DNA of 64,000 nt from CAZKZZ01 sp964557375 (GTDB taxonomy: Bacteria; Spirochaetota; Spirochaetia; SPDA01; CAZJBZ01), in the NCBI GenBank assembly GCA_964557375.1, contig CAZKZZ010000003.1:1-64000 (forward strand), given 5' to 3'. The notes under the pieces are model-generated. The model searched no databases and had not been told where the DNA came from. It saw only the letters and a list, made by a program, of their open reading frames with translations. Position numbers and translations under genes: made by a program. Of the stretch, positions 26,274 to 35,212 are shown piece by piece (position 1 is the first letter of the stretch; each line of letters starts with the position of its first letter).

Positions 26274-27455
26274 TTACGATTCTAAGGCGGCAATTCCGGG
26301 AAGTGTTTTCCCTTCGAGCAATTCGAGTGAAGCTCCCCCGCCTGTCGACACATGGTCGATCTTATCGGCAAGATTGAACTTGTTCACTGCAGCGACGCTG
26401 TCGCCTCCACCGATAACCGTCATGCCTTTGCACTCCGCGACCATTTTTGCGACTTCCAGAGTCCCGTTTGCAAATTTATCGAACTCGAACACACCCATTG
26501 GTCCGTTCCAAACAAGCGATTGTGCATTCTCGATCGGTGTTCGTATCGCTTCTAAGGTTTTCTCCCCTATGTCCATTGCAACCTTCCCGGCAGGGATATC
26601 GATTTTGTCCACCTTCTCAGCTTCAGCATTCTCGTCGAACTTGTCAGCGACCAAATGGTCCGTTGGAAGAATCACACTTACGTTCTTCTCTTTGGCGCTT
26701 TTGAGCAGTTTTTTCGCAGTCTCGAGATATTCATCTTCAAAGAGCGAATTGCCGATTTCGTGGTCTTCCGCCTTAAGGAAAGTGTATGCCATTCCGCCGC
26801 CGATGATCAAGGTGTCGCACTTGGGTATGAGGTTTTCGAGGACCCCGATTTTAGTTGAAACTTTTGCCCCGCCGATGATTGCAACGAACGGACGTTTCGG
26901 ACTCGTGAGAAGCGGTTCAAAGAACTTAATCTCTTTTTCCAAGAGGAATCCTGCTACTGACGGAAGGTGTTTAGTGATACCTTCCGTAGAGGCGTGTGCT
27001 CTATGGGCGCTTCCGAAAGCGTCGTTGACGTATACATCTGCTAAGGATGCGAGTTTCTTGGAAAAATCGGGATCATTTTTCTTTTCTTCATCGTGAAATC
27101 GGGTGTTCTCGAGGAGCATAACATCTCCGGGTTCGAGATCACCGGCCTGTTTTTCCACTTCCGGACCGACGCAGTCACCGGCCATGACGACCCGGGTGTT
27201 CAATAGTTTCCCTAAGTGTTCCGCTACCGGTTTCAGGGTGAATGCCGGGTCCGGCGATCCTTTCGGCCGTCCCAAATGGCTCATCAGAATAAGTGAGGCG
27301 CCTTCCTGTTCGAGCACATATCGTATTGTAGGAAGGGCCGCCCGGATGCGGGTATCGTCGCTGATCTTTCCCTCTTTAATCGGTACATTGAAATCGACAC
27401 GGGCTATTACCCGTTTATTTTTTAAATCAATGTCTTTTACTGTTTTAACTGGCAT
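26274..27455 (-). CDS. pgk: Phosphoglycerate kinase
   Basis: Transfers phosphate from 1,3-bisphosphoglycerate to ADP. Landmarks: KRVIARVDFNVP, SHLGRPKG, GGAKVSTKIG, and the C-terminal nucleotide site VIGGGDSVAA with STGGGASLELLEG. The open frame extends 14 codons upstream to 27497, but the start is placed at ATG 27455 because AGAGGAT lies eight bases before it and MPVKTVKDIDLKNKRV matches other pgk N-termini; that gives 393 residues, the usual length. It follows gap by 13 nt. Confidence 0.97.
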   Translation of the reverse strand: MPVKTVKDIDLKNKRVIARVDFNVPIKEGKISDDTRIRAALPTIRYVLEQEGASLILMSHLGRPKGSPDPAFTLKPVAEHLGKLLNTRVVMAGDCVGPEVEKQAGDLEPGDVMLLENTRFHDEEKKNDPDFSKKLASLADVYVNDAFGSAHRAHASTEGITKHLPSVAGFLLEKEIKFFEPLLTSPKRPFVAIIGGAKVSTKIGVLENLIPKCDTLIIGGGMAYTFLKAEDHEIGNSLFEDEYLETAKKLLKSAKEKNVSVILPTDHLVADKFDENAEAEKVDKIDIPAGKVAMDIGEKTLEAIRTPIENAQSLVWNGPMGVFEFDKFANGTLEVAKMVAECKGMTVIGGGDSVAAVNKFNLADKIDHVSTGGGASLELLEGKTLPGIAALES

Positions 27456-27468
27456 AAGAAAAATCCTC

Positions 27469-28482
27469 TTATAGATGCTGTCCGAGTTTAACGGCAAGAT
27501 CGACTACCCTGCAGGAGTAGCCCCATTCATTGTCGTACCAGGAGAAAACTTTAACCTGGTTTCCAACGACCATCGTGCTCAGAGCGTCAAAAATAGAGGA
27601 GTGTTCATCGTGAATAATATCTACCGACACAATGGGGTCTTCGGTGTAAGAGAGTATCCCTTTCATGGGGCCTTCTGCTGCTTTTTTCATTGCTGCATTG
27701 ACTTCTTCTACCGAAGTCTGTTTTTTAACGGTTGCTACGAGATCAACAAGAGAGCCGGTCGGGGTGGGAATACGGATAGCAACACCGTCGAGCTTCCCGT
27801 TGAGCTCGGGGAGCACTTTCCCTACAGCTTTTGCCGCGCCCGTTGTGGTCGGAATCATGGACACAGCACAGGAACGGGCCCGTCTCAGGTCCTTGTGAGG
27901 CGCATCGAGAATTACCTGATCGTTTGTGTAGGAATGAATGGTAGTCATGACACCGTATTCGATGCCGAAAGAATCGTTTAAGACCTTAGCAACAGGTGCT
28001 AAGCAGTTAGTAGTACAACTTGCATTCGAGACAAACGTATCGCTCGCCTTCAGGTCGTTGTCATTTACCCCGAGTACGATCATATTGTCTATCTGGTCTT
28101 TTGCGGGGACGGTCAGAATGACCTTCTTTGCAGGATATTTACTGTTTTTCAAATGGTCTCCATACCCGCCTTTCGAGCCTTCCTTGGTCCGAAACACTCC
28201 GGTGGATTCAACAACGATATCCGGAGCATCGCCCCAGGGGATATCTACGGGGTTCTTCTCGGAGCAAACTTTGAATTTTTTTCCGTTTACAATAATATTT
28301 GCATCATCATACTCAACTGTGCCGGGGAATTGACCCTGTGTTGAGTCATACTTTAATAGATGAGCTAAGGTTTTATTGTCCGTTAAATCGTTGATAGCAA
28401 CTACTTCCACATCTGAATTTTCCAATGCAATTTTGAATACATTTCTTCCAATCCGTCCAAATCCATTAATAGCTAGTTTCAT
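27469..28482 (-). CDS. gap: Glyceraldehyde-3-phosphate dehydrogenase
   Basis: NAD-dependent glycolytic dehydrogenase. The Rossmann motif INGFGRIGRN is at residues 5-14, the catalytic cysteine in SNASCTTNC is at residue 156, and the histidine lies in the TIHSYTNDQ region. The ATG at 28482 is preferred over one 11 codons upstream: AGGAGG lies five bases before it, and the upstream ATG falls at or before the predicted transcript start. 337 residues, normal length. It leads the gap-pgk-tpiA-secG operon under the promoter at 28520-28549. Confidence 0.97.
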   Translation of the reverse strand: MKLAINGFGRIGRNVFKIALENSDVEVVAINDLTDNKTLAHLLKYDSTQGQFPGTVEYDDANIIVNGKKFKVCSEKNPVDIPWGDAPDIVVESTGVFRTKEGSKGGYGDHLKNSKYPAKKVILTVPAKDQIDNMIVLGVNDNDLKASDTFVSNASCTTNCLAPVAKVLNDSFGIEYGVMTTIHSYTNDQVILDAPHKDLRRARSCAVSMIPTTTGAAKAVGKVLPELNGKLDGVAIRIPTPTGSLVDLVATVKKQTSVEEVNAAMKKAAEGPMKGILSYTEDPIVSVDIIHDEHSSIFDALSTMVVGNQVKVFSWYDNEWGYSCRVVDLAVKLGQHL

Positions 28483-28519
28483 ATTTTCCTCCTGACTGTA
28501 ACTTCGTATTTCCATTGAG

Positions 28520-28549
28520 AATATAAGAAAAAAGGTGTAACTGTGTCAA
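28520..28549 (-). promoter_or_regulatory. Strong sigma-70-type promoter of the gap operon
   Basis: On the minus strand: TTGACA (28549-28544), an 18-base spacer, and TATATT (28525-28520). The transcript would start near 28513, about 30 bases before the gap ATG, with AGGAGG in the leader. Confidence 0.7.
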
Positions 28550-28569
28550 TGAAAGGAGGGGAAATAAAC

Positions 28570-28596
28570 AGTCCGCTGCTGTTTTTAGCCGGATTT
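28570..28596 (-). terminator. Possible intrinsic terminator after the TPR gene
   Basis: On the minus strand, TCCGGCT and AGCGGA can pair with one bulged base around an A-rich loop, followed by CTGTTTATTT. The stem is short and the U-tract broken, so this is a weak call. It lies just after the TPR stop (28607) and upstream of the gap promoter, where a terminator is expected. Confidence 0.35.
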
Positions 28597-28606
28597 TAAT
28601 AAAAAA

Positions 28607-30712
28607 TCAGTCTATTTTTATAAGATCCTCGTAGAGATCTACGGTCCTTCCTGATCGGATTGCTTCTTCCGCCTCTTCTTCCGCCCTGCCGCCGAATAGT
28701 CTTCGTCCTGTTTGTTCTTCTTCAGCCGCCTCGTCCTCTTCTTCCGGGGGCAGCTCGATAATTTCATCACCCGGATTTATCATATCGAAAAACATTTCAG
28801 TAGAAATAGTCCCTNNNNNNNNNNCGATCAATTCATCGGTCTCGGTAACGGTAAATGTGCCTAATAGTGCTTCTTCGTTGTAGTTGAGTCCAATGACATC
28901 ATTTTTCAGAGTTATCGAACCCGCTTTTACCAGTGCAAGCTCTTCTTCTTCCTCAATTCCGTCGTAAGAGCCCACATTGACCAGGCCTGAATCGAATCTA
29001 CGATCTACGAGTCTCCCCCGCAGCGGCAGATCTTCAAAGAAATCCGTACCGATCTGTTTTAAAGCTTCTGTGACTTTGTCATTGCCGGTCCGATAATACC
29101 TGTATGCCTTTATTTTATCTCCGGTTAGGGCACTGTAGAGTTCACATTCGGTCGCAAAGGAGCGTGTTGTTTCATGGAAGGTGACAATAAGAAAATAGTG
29201 CGCATCTGCCTCCCTCGCCTGCCGGAAAGCCTTAGAAAAGGAATCGGTCGGCTCGATTTCATTTATCACATCAATTGTCTCGTAATGGAGAAGCTGGTCC
29301 CGGAGATAGTGAGCTAGAGTTCGGTCGGCTGAAACGTGCCGGAGTGTGCTCGCATCGGAATAAAAGAGCAAACACCGATAGTGAAACCGTTCCATGGGCA
29401 GCGTTTGGTTCACCCCCGATTGCTCACTCCTGCTCTCTTTGAGAGTAGGAGGAAATTGCCGTACTCCCCACCTGTTGGCTACACTCTCCTCCTGAAGGCT
29501 TTTTTGTATTTCATACTCATCGAGTATATCGACATCGCTGTACTCGAGGTCATCAATGATCAGTTTTAATTGTGAAAGATATCGGGCAGGTTCTCCCATT
29601 TTATTGATAATATCAGCGTAGAGGAGCCTTCCCTCCACGGAAAACGGGTCGATTCTCAATCCGCGTCGGTATTCTTCCCTGGCCCTTCTAAAAAAGTTGC
29701 GCTCTTCGAAAGTCTGTCCCTTTTCAAAATGGTACGCGGCGTACTGCGCGCGGAGAGGATCATCGAGATCATAATGATTGATGAGTATGTACTCTAAAGC
29801 CATTCTCGATATCTCATCGTCTGTTCTAATCCGGAATGCGCGGGTAAAACTGTTAATACTCCGGTCATACTCTCCATTTTCACCGTAGGCATATCCGAGC
29901 GTGTACCAGAGGAGATGGTTTTCTCTGTCGGTTTTGAGCACTTCATTGAGTAGTGGGACCACTTCTTCGTATCTGCCGCTGTGCAAATATATCTTGCTCA
30001 AGAGATGAATTGCATCGGTATAATCAGGTTTTAATGAGATGCTCGTTTTCGCCTGCAGTTCCGCTTCAGTAAGATCACCGTAGGTAAAGTAATGTTTCGC
30101 GGCGAAATAGTGCACCTGCGGATCATGAGAAAAATGGTGGAGTGCTGTCCTGATATACTCCTCCGCCTGTCTGCGGTTTCCTCGTGCGTCATAGACGAGC
30201 ATAAGGGAGAGCAGGGCGCGTTTATTCAGGGGGGAGTAATTCAGAGCTTCGAGATACCTGTTTGTTGCGTATTCGGTTTTTCCGAGAACAATATTCAGTT
30301 CCGCGAGTCCGAATTGGGCGGCAATATTGTACGGTTCCCTTTTGAGTACCTGTTGAAATCGGTTCTCGGCCTGATCATAATTACCGAGTGCGATGTGGAT
30401 TCTTCCTTCGAGAATGATGATATGGGGATCATTTTGGTTGTACTGCTTGGCTTTCCGCACCCACTGCAGCGCTTCGTCGTATTCTTCCAGATAAAAGTAG
30501 GTTTCCGCCAGCCCGATAATTGGATCGATATAGTTCGGGGCCTCTTCGAGAATGGTCCTGTAGAGCTCTATTGCGCGGTAGTACTGTTCGTTCTGTTGAG
30601 CAGAACGTGCTTCGTTGTATAATTCACGTGGTCCGGCTCTATTCTGTGCCCCTGCTGAAACAGTGAGCAAGAAAACGAGAAAGAAACAGAGGGTTCCTGT
30701 TTTATTGAGCAT
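28607..30712 (-). CDS. Exported TPR protein with C-terminal CsgG/FlgT-like part (contains 10-N gap)
   Basis: A signal peptide (about residues 1-22, VSAGAQ) is followed by at least nine tetratricopeptide repeats up to about residue 400 (for example EEYDEALQWVRKAKQYNQND, GNYDQAENRFQQVLKREPYN). A second half follows with CLLFYSDASTLRHVSADRTL and a HYFLIVTFHETTRS strand, then a beta-rich end with FFDMINPGDEIIELP before an acidic tail. That end recalls FlgT/CsgG-type periplasmic domains, as inference only. Ten N at 28815-28824 interrupt it; the frame reads sensibly on both sides, so the gap is close to true length. The start overlaps the tlyC-like gene by 11 nt. Confidence 0.78.
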   Translation of the reverse strand: MLNKTGTLCFFLVFLLTVSAGAQNRAGPRELYNEARSAQQNEQYYRAIELYRTILEEAPNYIDPIIGLAETYFYLEEYDEALQWVRKAKQYNQNDPHIIILEGRIHIALGNYDQAENRFQQVLKREPYNIAAQFGLAELNIVLGKTEYATNRYLEALNYSPLNKRALLSLMLVYDARGNRRQAEEYIRTALHHFSHDPQVHYFAAKHYFTYGDLTEAELQAKTSISLKPDYTDAIHLLSKIYLHSGRYEEVVPLLNEVLKTDRENHLLWYTLGYAYGENGEYDRSINSFTRAFRIRTDDEISRMALEYILINHYDLDDPLRAQYAAYHFEKGQTFEERNFFRRAREEYRRGLRIDPFSVEGRLLYADIINKMGEPARYLSQLKLIIDDLEYSDVDILDEYEIQKSLQEESVANRWGVRQFPPTLKESRSEQSGVNQTLPMERFHYRCLLFYSDASTLRHVSADRTLAHYLRDQLLHYETIDVINEIEPTDSFSKAFRQAREADAHYFLIVTFHETTRSFATECELYSALTGDKIKAYRYYRTGNDKVTEALKQIGTDFFEDLPLRGRLVDRRFDSGLVNVGSYDGIEEEEELALVKAGSITLKNDVIGLNYNEEALLGTFTVTETDELIXXXXGTISTEMFFDMINPGDEIIELPPEEEDEAAEEEQTGRRLFGGRAEEEAEEAIRSGRTVDLYEDLIKID
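28815..28824. other. Assembly gap of 10 N
   Basis: Ten unknown bases inside the TPR gene. The flanking sequence gives a plausible protein in the same frame when all ten are counted, so the length seems about right (exact, or off by a multiple of three). Confidence 0.99.
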
Positions 30713-31490
30713 CCGGTTCTTCCGCCTTTTTTACCACCTTTATTGTCTTGATCTTATGTCCGTCCATGTCTTGAATAATGAAATCAGCATGACCGTACCC
30801 TACCTTTTCAAATTTTACAGGGATCTTGCCGAACAGATCGAAAACAAACCCCCCGAGTGTGTCGTAATCTTCATTGGGGATGTTCATTTCCAATTTTTCA
30901 TTGAGGTCCTCGATATCTAAGCGGGCATCACAGAGGTAGATCCCGCTCCCGATCTCCAGGATGTCTTCAATTTCGTGATCGAACTCATCCTGGATCTCTC
31001 CAACGATCTCTTCTAGAATATCTTCGAGACAGACAATTCCTGAAACGCCGCCGTATTCATCCACGGCAACCGCGATATGCACTTTTTTGAGCCGAAACTC
31101 CCTGAGCATGCTGTCGAGACGTTTACTTTCAGGAATGAAGTAGGCTTTCCGGATAATTGATTCAATATTGATCTCTTCATTCTTGTAGAGATAGGAGAGA
31201 AGGTCTTTTGCATAGAGGGTGCCTATGACATTATCAATCGTGTCTTTATAAACAGGGAACCGGGAATGTCCCGATTCGATCAAGCTCACCATCAATTCGT
31301 CGAGCGAGACATCTGCAGATATAAATACAACATCGATTCTGGGGACCATAACCTCCTTTACCGTTGTTTGGGACAATTCTACAATTCCACGAATCATGTC
31401 CTTTTCAGCAGCGTTGAGGTTTTCGTAGGAGGTTTCTTCTTCCTGGACGCGGTGTCCGAACAGTTTACGAATAAATGGTACCTGTTTCAA
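30702..31490 (-). CDS. TlyC/CorC-like CBS-domain protein
   Basis: A 262-residue cytoplasmic protein with a CBS pair (about 50-175): VKEVMVPRIDVVFISADVSL and GHSRFPVYKDTIDNVIGTLY in the first, VAVDEYGGVSGIVCLEDILE in the second. A C-terminal CorC_HlyC domain (about 190-255) has NEDYDTLGGFVFDLFGKIPV. The family is annotated as hemolysin C or as Mg/Co efflux-associated protein; CBS domains bind adenosyl nucleotides. The membrane DUF21/CNNM domain that would make it a transporter is absent, so a soluble regulatory role is likelier than a hemolysin. It overlaps ybeY (4 nt) and the TPR gene (11 nt). Confidence 0.88.
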   Translation of the reverse strand: MKQVPFIRKLFGHRVQEEETSYENLNAAEKDMIRGIVELSQTTVKEVMVPRIDVVFISADVSLDELMVSLIESGHSRFPVYKDTIDNVIGTLYAKDLLSYLYKNEEINIESIIRKAYFIPESKRLDSMLREFRLKKVHIAVAVDEYGGVSGIVCLEDILEEIVGEIQDEFDHEIEDILEIGSGIYLCDARLDIEDLNEKLEMNIPNEDYDTLGGFVFDLFGKIPVKFEKVGYGHADFIIQDMDGHKIKTIKVVKKAEEPDAQ

Positions 31491-31960
31491 AATAGTTCTA
31501 CTCCGTTCACAGAATGCAAAATATATTCCTGTTTTTTTATCATTTCTTGGTTTTCAAGGTCCTCATATGTATGGTCCATTCCCATCAAATGGAGAATGCC
31601 GTGGACTAATAACCGTTTTACTTCTTCATCCTTCGTAACATTATACTCTAAAACATTTCTCGAAAGAGTCTCCACACTAATGACAATATCCCCCGCGTGT
31701 CCTCCTGTTTCAGGTTCAATTTCCGGAGGGGACGGAAAAGGTCCCGACTGCGGAAAAGAGAGAACATCAGTAGGTGCATCACTATCTCTGTATAGCCGAT
31801 TCAGTGTTCGGATGTACTCATCGCTGCAGAAGAGGACAGAGATTTCCCAATTATCGATCGACAAAAATGAGAGGACTGTCGAGCAGTACCGCTCGACCGC
31901 CTGTGGTGGAGGATGATCAGAAAGGGATTCTTCTTCGTAGTTTACCTCAACAACATTCAA
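31487..31960 (-). CDS. ybeY: Endoribonuclease YbeY (16S rRNA maturation)
   Basis: Single-strand endoribonuclease involved in 16S rRNA 3'-end maturation and ribosome quality control. The zinc motif H-G-x-L-H-x(5)-H is present as HGILHLMGMDH (about residues 119-129). A preceding DVLSFPQSG also fits the family (DVLSFP). 157 residues, normal. It overlaps its neighbours by 4 nt on both sides, and its place between phoH/7TM-HD and tlyC is a widely conserved order (phoH-ybeY-corC). Confidence 0.95.
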   Translation of the reverse strand: MNVVEVNYEEESLSDHPPPQAVERYCSTVLSFLSIDNWEISVLFCSDEYIRTLNRLYRDSDAPTDVLSFPQSGPFPSPPEIEPETGGHAGDIVISVETLSRNVLEYNVTKDEEVKRLLVHGILHLMGMDHTYEDLENQEMIKKQEYILHSVNGVELF

Positions 31961-34173
31961 TTCTTTTCCCCGTTCGTACGCGGATATTCTATCCTGGAAT
32001 GAAAATATCCTGCAAGAATCTGGACAAATGTTTTTCGAATGGTTTCCAAATCTTTTAGGGTCAAATCTGTATCGTTTAACTGTTTTTCTCGAAACCGCTG
32101 CATAATCAGATCCCAGACAGCTTTTTCCAACTTTGCAATACTCGGTTTTTTTAACGTTCGAGTCGCGGCATCGACGGTGTCGGCAAGCATAACAACCGCG
32201 GCTTCCCGGCTTTTAGGTGGTGACTCAGAATATGAATAGTCTTCCGGAGCAACTTTAGTGTTCTTTTTGTCCTTGAGTGCTTCACTGTAAAAATAGCTGA
32301 TAAGCCCGCTTCCGTGGTGCTGGGATATGATATCGAGTACTGATTTGGGAAGCTTTAACTCTTTCGCCTTCTCTATCCCTATTTTTACGTGTGACTTGAT
32401 CACGGCAACGGAGAGAGATGGTTTTAGATCATCATGTTTATTATCGGCTTTTTGATTTTCAATAAAGTACTCAGCCTGGTCGGTTTTTCCGATATCATGG
32501 TAATACGCGCCGACTCGTGCCAAGAGCGCATTGGCACCGATTTCCCTGCAGGCGCTTTCGGAGAGATTCGCGACATTGAGAGAATGGCTGTAGGTTCCAG
32601 GTGCTAGAGTTAACATTTTCTTCAGGACCGGTGTATTTGTATCTGAGAGCTCCATCAACCGGAATACGGTCGGTTCATTTATAAGATGCTCGAGAATCGG
32701 CAGAATTCCTAAATTGAGAAATCCGCAGAGAAATCCATTTAACGCGCCCCACCCGACCGCACCGGGAAGCAGAGACAATTCATCAAAGAAAATCATAGTA
32801 CACACTGCAATTATTCCGCTGCTCACTAATGTCAGATAGATCGTTGCTTTTATAAGATCGATTCTGCGTTGGGCCTCCTGTACAACCAGTGCACCGGCGA
32901 CTCCGGAAAAGAAGGCAAATAAAAATGTAATAGGAGTTGCGTCACGGAACAGAAAAACCGTAAGAGAGAGAAGCAGGGAAAAGACCACGGATGTCCTGGC
33001 GTTTAAAAGAATTGCGGTTAGCATACCGAGCAGTGAGGTGGGCAGCAGAACTGAGAACGGTATTTGTTCGGGCAGGATATCGAATTGTTTAAAGACCAAT
33101 GCAACGAGCAGATAAAAAATAAACATCCCGAGAAGTATGTAAATGTTTTCGTGACTGGGTGTCCTTTTGACAAACGGGGGACGAAACATAACAAATGCTA
33201 ATCCGTAGATCAGAAGAATAAAAAGAGCTGTACGCAAAATTGTGAGAAATCCGGCAGCTGCAGTATGCTTCTTTAGTTGTTCTATCTGTTCAATATCGTC
33301 ATCCGTTATTACTGTCCCCTTACGGATAATCGTATCACCTTTCTGCATCCGTTTAATAACCGGTGCCGCGTCTTGTATCGCTTCCGCCCGATTTTTTTCG
33401 GTTGCATCACTATCATAAAATGTATTGGGCTCGATGAACGAAGAAAGAAGAAGATAGATGGCCGGACGGTTCGACGATTCCAGCCCCATTTCCTCGATAA
33501 GGGAGCCGACATGGGATTCGAGATTTTCAAAGGCAACGTATTCTGAACGTGTTAGTTCCCGCTCCCGGTTTTCTTCCGGATAGATCACTTCGATTTTATC
33601 GAGAATAAAACCTTCGTCCAATCCGGAAAACTGTAAAACAGGTTTGTCCATGATGCGTTTGAGCAGATTATATGAGAGAGAGATCAACTCGCTTACCTGT
33701 CCTGTCTCTACCAGTTCTGATATCTGTTCTTCTGAGAAAAGACCGGGAAAAGAGGTTTGAATACGAAGAAACAATTCTTCTGTCGATATATTCTTATTGT
33801 ATAACTCAATGAACTTTGACGCGAAATCCTCATATTCGGAAAAAACCCGTTCGGTAACATTTGCATTATATCGGAAAACCGGATAGACAAGCTGCTTCAT
33901 CGCTCTGTATTTGAGGTCGGTAGCTTCTTCGTCCACATAGAGGATGTTTCTCTCCAATACGACATCTTCTTCCGCGACATTCCCTAATTCGTAATTTTCC
34001 GGATTGTACGACTCAAAAAGAGACCCCGGCTGCAGGAGAAGAATGATGAGAAACAGCGCGAGCGGATAGGAGATGATAATCGCTAGGTAGAGATATTTAT
34101 CACGTGTTTTTATATTCAGAAACGCCCGCAGCTTTGAGATGAACGGGCGCTTATTTTGTTTCGTTGATTTCAT
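31957..34173 (-). CDS. 7TM-HD (PgpH-type) cyclic-dinucleotide phosphodiesterase
   Basis: An N-terminal membrane helix (about 32-50), an extracytoplasmic domain (about 60-310) with VYPVFRYNANVTERV and the 7TMR-HDED-type KGDTIIRKGTVITDDD, a seven-helix membrane core (about 315-490) and a cytoplasmic HD domain (about 515-700). Metal-binding residues are visible in GTYSHSLNVANLSE, YYHDIGKT and ISQHHGSGLISYFY. The family (PgpH) hydrolyses c-di-AMP. At 738 residues it is complete. The gene starts inside the end of phoH (23-nt overlap) and ends overlapping ybeY. Confidence 0.93.
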   Translation of the reverse strand: MKSTKQNKRPFISKLRAFLNIKTRDKYLYLAIIISYPLALFLIILLLQPGSLFESYNPENYELGNVAEEDVVLERNILYVDEEATDLKYRAMKQLVYPVFRYNANVTERVFSEYEDFASKFIELYNKNISTEELFLRIQTSFPGLFSEEQISELVETGQVSELISLSYNLLKRIMDKPVLQFSGLDEGFILDKIEVIYPEENRERELTRSEYVAFENLESHVGSLIEEMGLESSNRPAIYLLLSSFIEPNTFYDSDATEKNRAEAIQDAAPVIKRMQKGDTIIRKGTVITDDDIEQIEQLKKHTAAAGFLTILRTALFILLIYGLAFVMFRPPFVKRTPSHENIYILLGMFIFYLLVALVFKQFDILPEQIPFSVLLPTSLLGMLTAILLNARTSVVFSLLLSLTVFLFRDATPITFLFAFFSGVAGALVVQEAQRRIDLIKATIYLTLVSSGIIAVCTMIFFDELSLLPGAVGWGALNGFLCGFLNLGILPILEHLINEPTVFRLMELSDTNTPVLKKMLTLAPGTYSHSLNVANLSESACREIGANALLARVGAYYHDIGKTDQAEYFIENQKADNKHDDLKPSLSVAVIKSHVKIGIEKAKELKLPKSVLDIISQHHGSGLISYFYSEALKDKKNTKVAPEDYSYSESPPKSREAAVVMLADTVDAATRTLKKPSIAKLEKAVWDLIMQRFREKQLNDTDLTLKDLETIRKTFVQILAGYFHSRIEYPRTNGEKN

Positions 34174-35110
34174 ATGCGTGGATGATTTTTTTGATCAATG
34201 GGTGACGAACAACATCGGTGCCGTCAAAATAGGAGAAATAAATACCGTCGATACCTTCAAGTATTTTCATTGCGTGGAGTAGACCTGACTCCTGTTTTCG
34301 GGGCAGGTCTATCTGGGTTATATCTCCCGTAATTACGATTTTTGAATTCTCACCCATTCGGGTAAGAAACATCTTCATCTGCTCTTTTGTCGTGTTTTGT
34401 GCTTCATCTAAAACGATGTAACTGTCTTTAAGACTTCTCCCCCTCATATAAGCAAGCGGCGCAATTTCAATGATCCTATTCTCTTCGAGTTTATTGATAG
34501 TTTCAATAGGTATCAATGAATCCATGGCATCGTAGAGCGGTCGCAGATAGGGGCTTATTTTCTGGGCCAAATCTCCGGGCAGATACCCGAGCCGTTCCCC
34601 CGCCTCAACAACCGGCCGGGTCAAAATCAGCTTTCGTTTGGATTTAGTTAGGATCTCTTTCAACGCATGGGCGATGGCCAGGTACGTTTTTCCTGTTCCT
34701 GCAGGACCGATAGCAAAAACGATATCGTGTGTTCCCATTTTCTCGACGTATAGTGCCTGATGGAAGCTCCTCGGATAGATTTTGACATCACTCGAAGGAA
34801 TTCGGATGGTCAAATCCTGCATTATTTTTTCTTTTTCCTCTTCTCCTTTGCGGTTAGAGTTATAAAGGGCGTGAATGAGATCGGGACTGGGGGTGTGACC
34901 CATCATCGTATGCGCTTTGAGTTGATCGATGATTGAGCGGAATAGTTCCCGTTTGGCCGTATCATCGGATTCGATAAAGATTTCGTTGCCGCGAGAAAAT
35001 ACTTTTTCTTCTATGAGGTCTTCGATTACACGAAGATTAGCATCATTAACTCCGCATAATTCACTCAAGGTTTTTCGATCATTTAGAACGATAGTTAGAC
35101 AGTTCGCCAA
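34151..35110 (-). CDS. PhoH-family ATPase
   Basis: The Walker A loop GPAGTGKTYLAI (about residues 137-148) and Walker B region YIVLDEAQNTT (about 231) with the downstream ITGDITQIDLP are typical of PhoH/PhoH2 proteins, thought to be RNA-associated ATPases. The N-terminal 100 residues carry the usual KH-like/N-terminal PhoH region. 319 residues. The start is TTG at 35110 after a purine-rich AAGGGAAGGG. It leads the operon phoH, 7TM-HD, ybeY, tlyC-like, TPR, driven by the promoter at 35146-35173. Confidence 0.93.
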   Translation of the reverse strand: MANCLTIVLNDRKTLSELCGVNDANLRVIEDLIEEKVFSRGNEIFIESDDTAKRELFRSIIDQLKAHTMMGHTPSPDLIHALYNSNRKGEEEKEKIMQDLTIRIPSSDVKIYPRSFHQALYVEKMGTHDIVFAIGPAGTGKTYLAIAHALKEILTKSKRKLILTRPVVEAGERLGYLPGDLAQKISPYLRPLYDAMDSLIPIETINKLEENRIIEIAPLAYMRGRSLKDSYIVLDEAQNTTKEQMKMFLTRMGENSKIVITGDITQIDLPRKQESGLLHAMKILEGIDGIYFSYFDGTDVVRHPLIKKIIHAYEINETK

Positions 35111-35145
35111 TACCCTTCCCTTTTAATAGTGTACATACGGCTAAT

Positions 35146-35173
35146 AGGATACGTCAAGGTCGGCCTTTGTCAA
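35146..35173 (-). promoter_or_regulatory. Sigma-70-type promoter of the phoH operon
   Basis: On the minus strand: TTGACA (35173-35168), a 16-base spacer, TATCCT (35151-35146), giving a leader of about 28 bases. A second possible pair overlaps it: TTGACG (35157-35152), 18 bases, TACACT (35133-35128), which would give a leader of only about ten bases. Confidence 0.5.
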
Positions 35174-35212
35174 GTGCACGTGTCCGGCATCTGTACCGGT
35201 TGAATTGTTTTT

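Noticed and set aside
26374..27096. 240-codon open frame opposite pgk
   Set aside because: It is the complement of a conserved gene, with Ser/Phe-rich composition and no family motifs.
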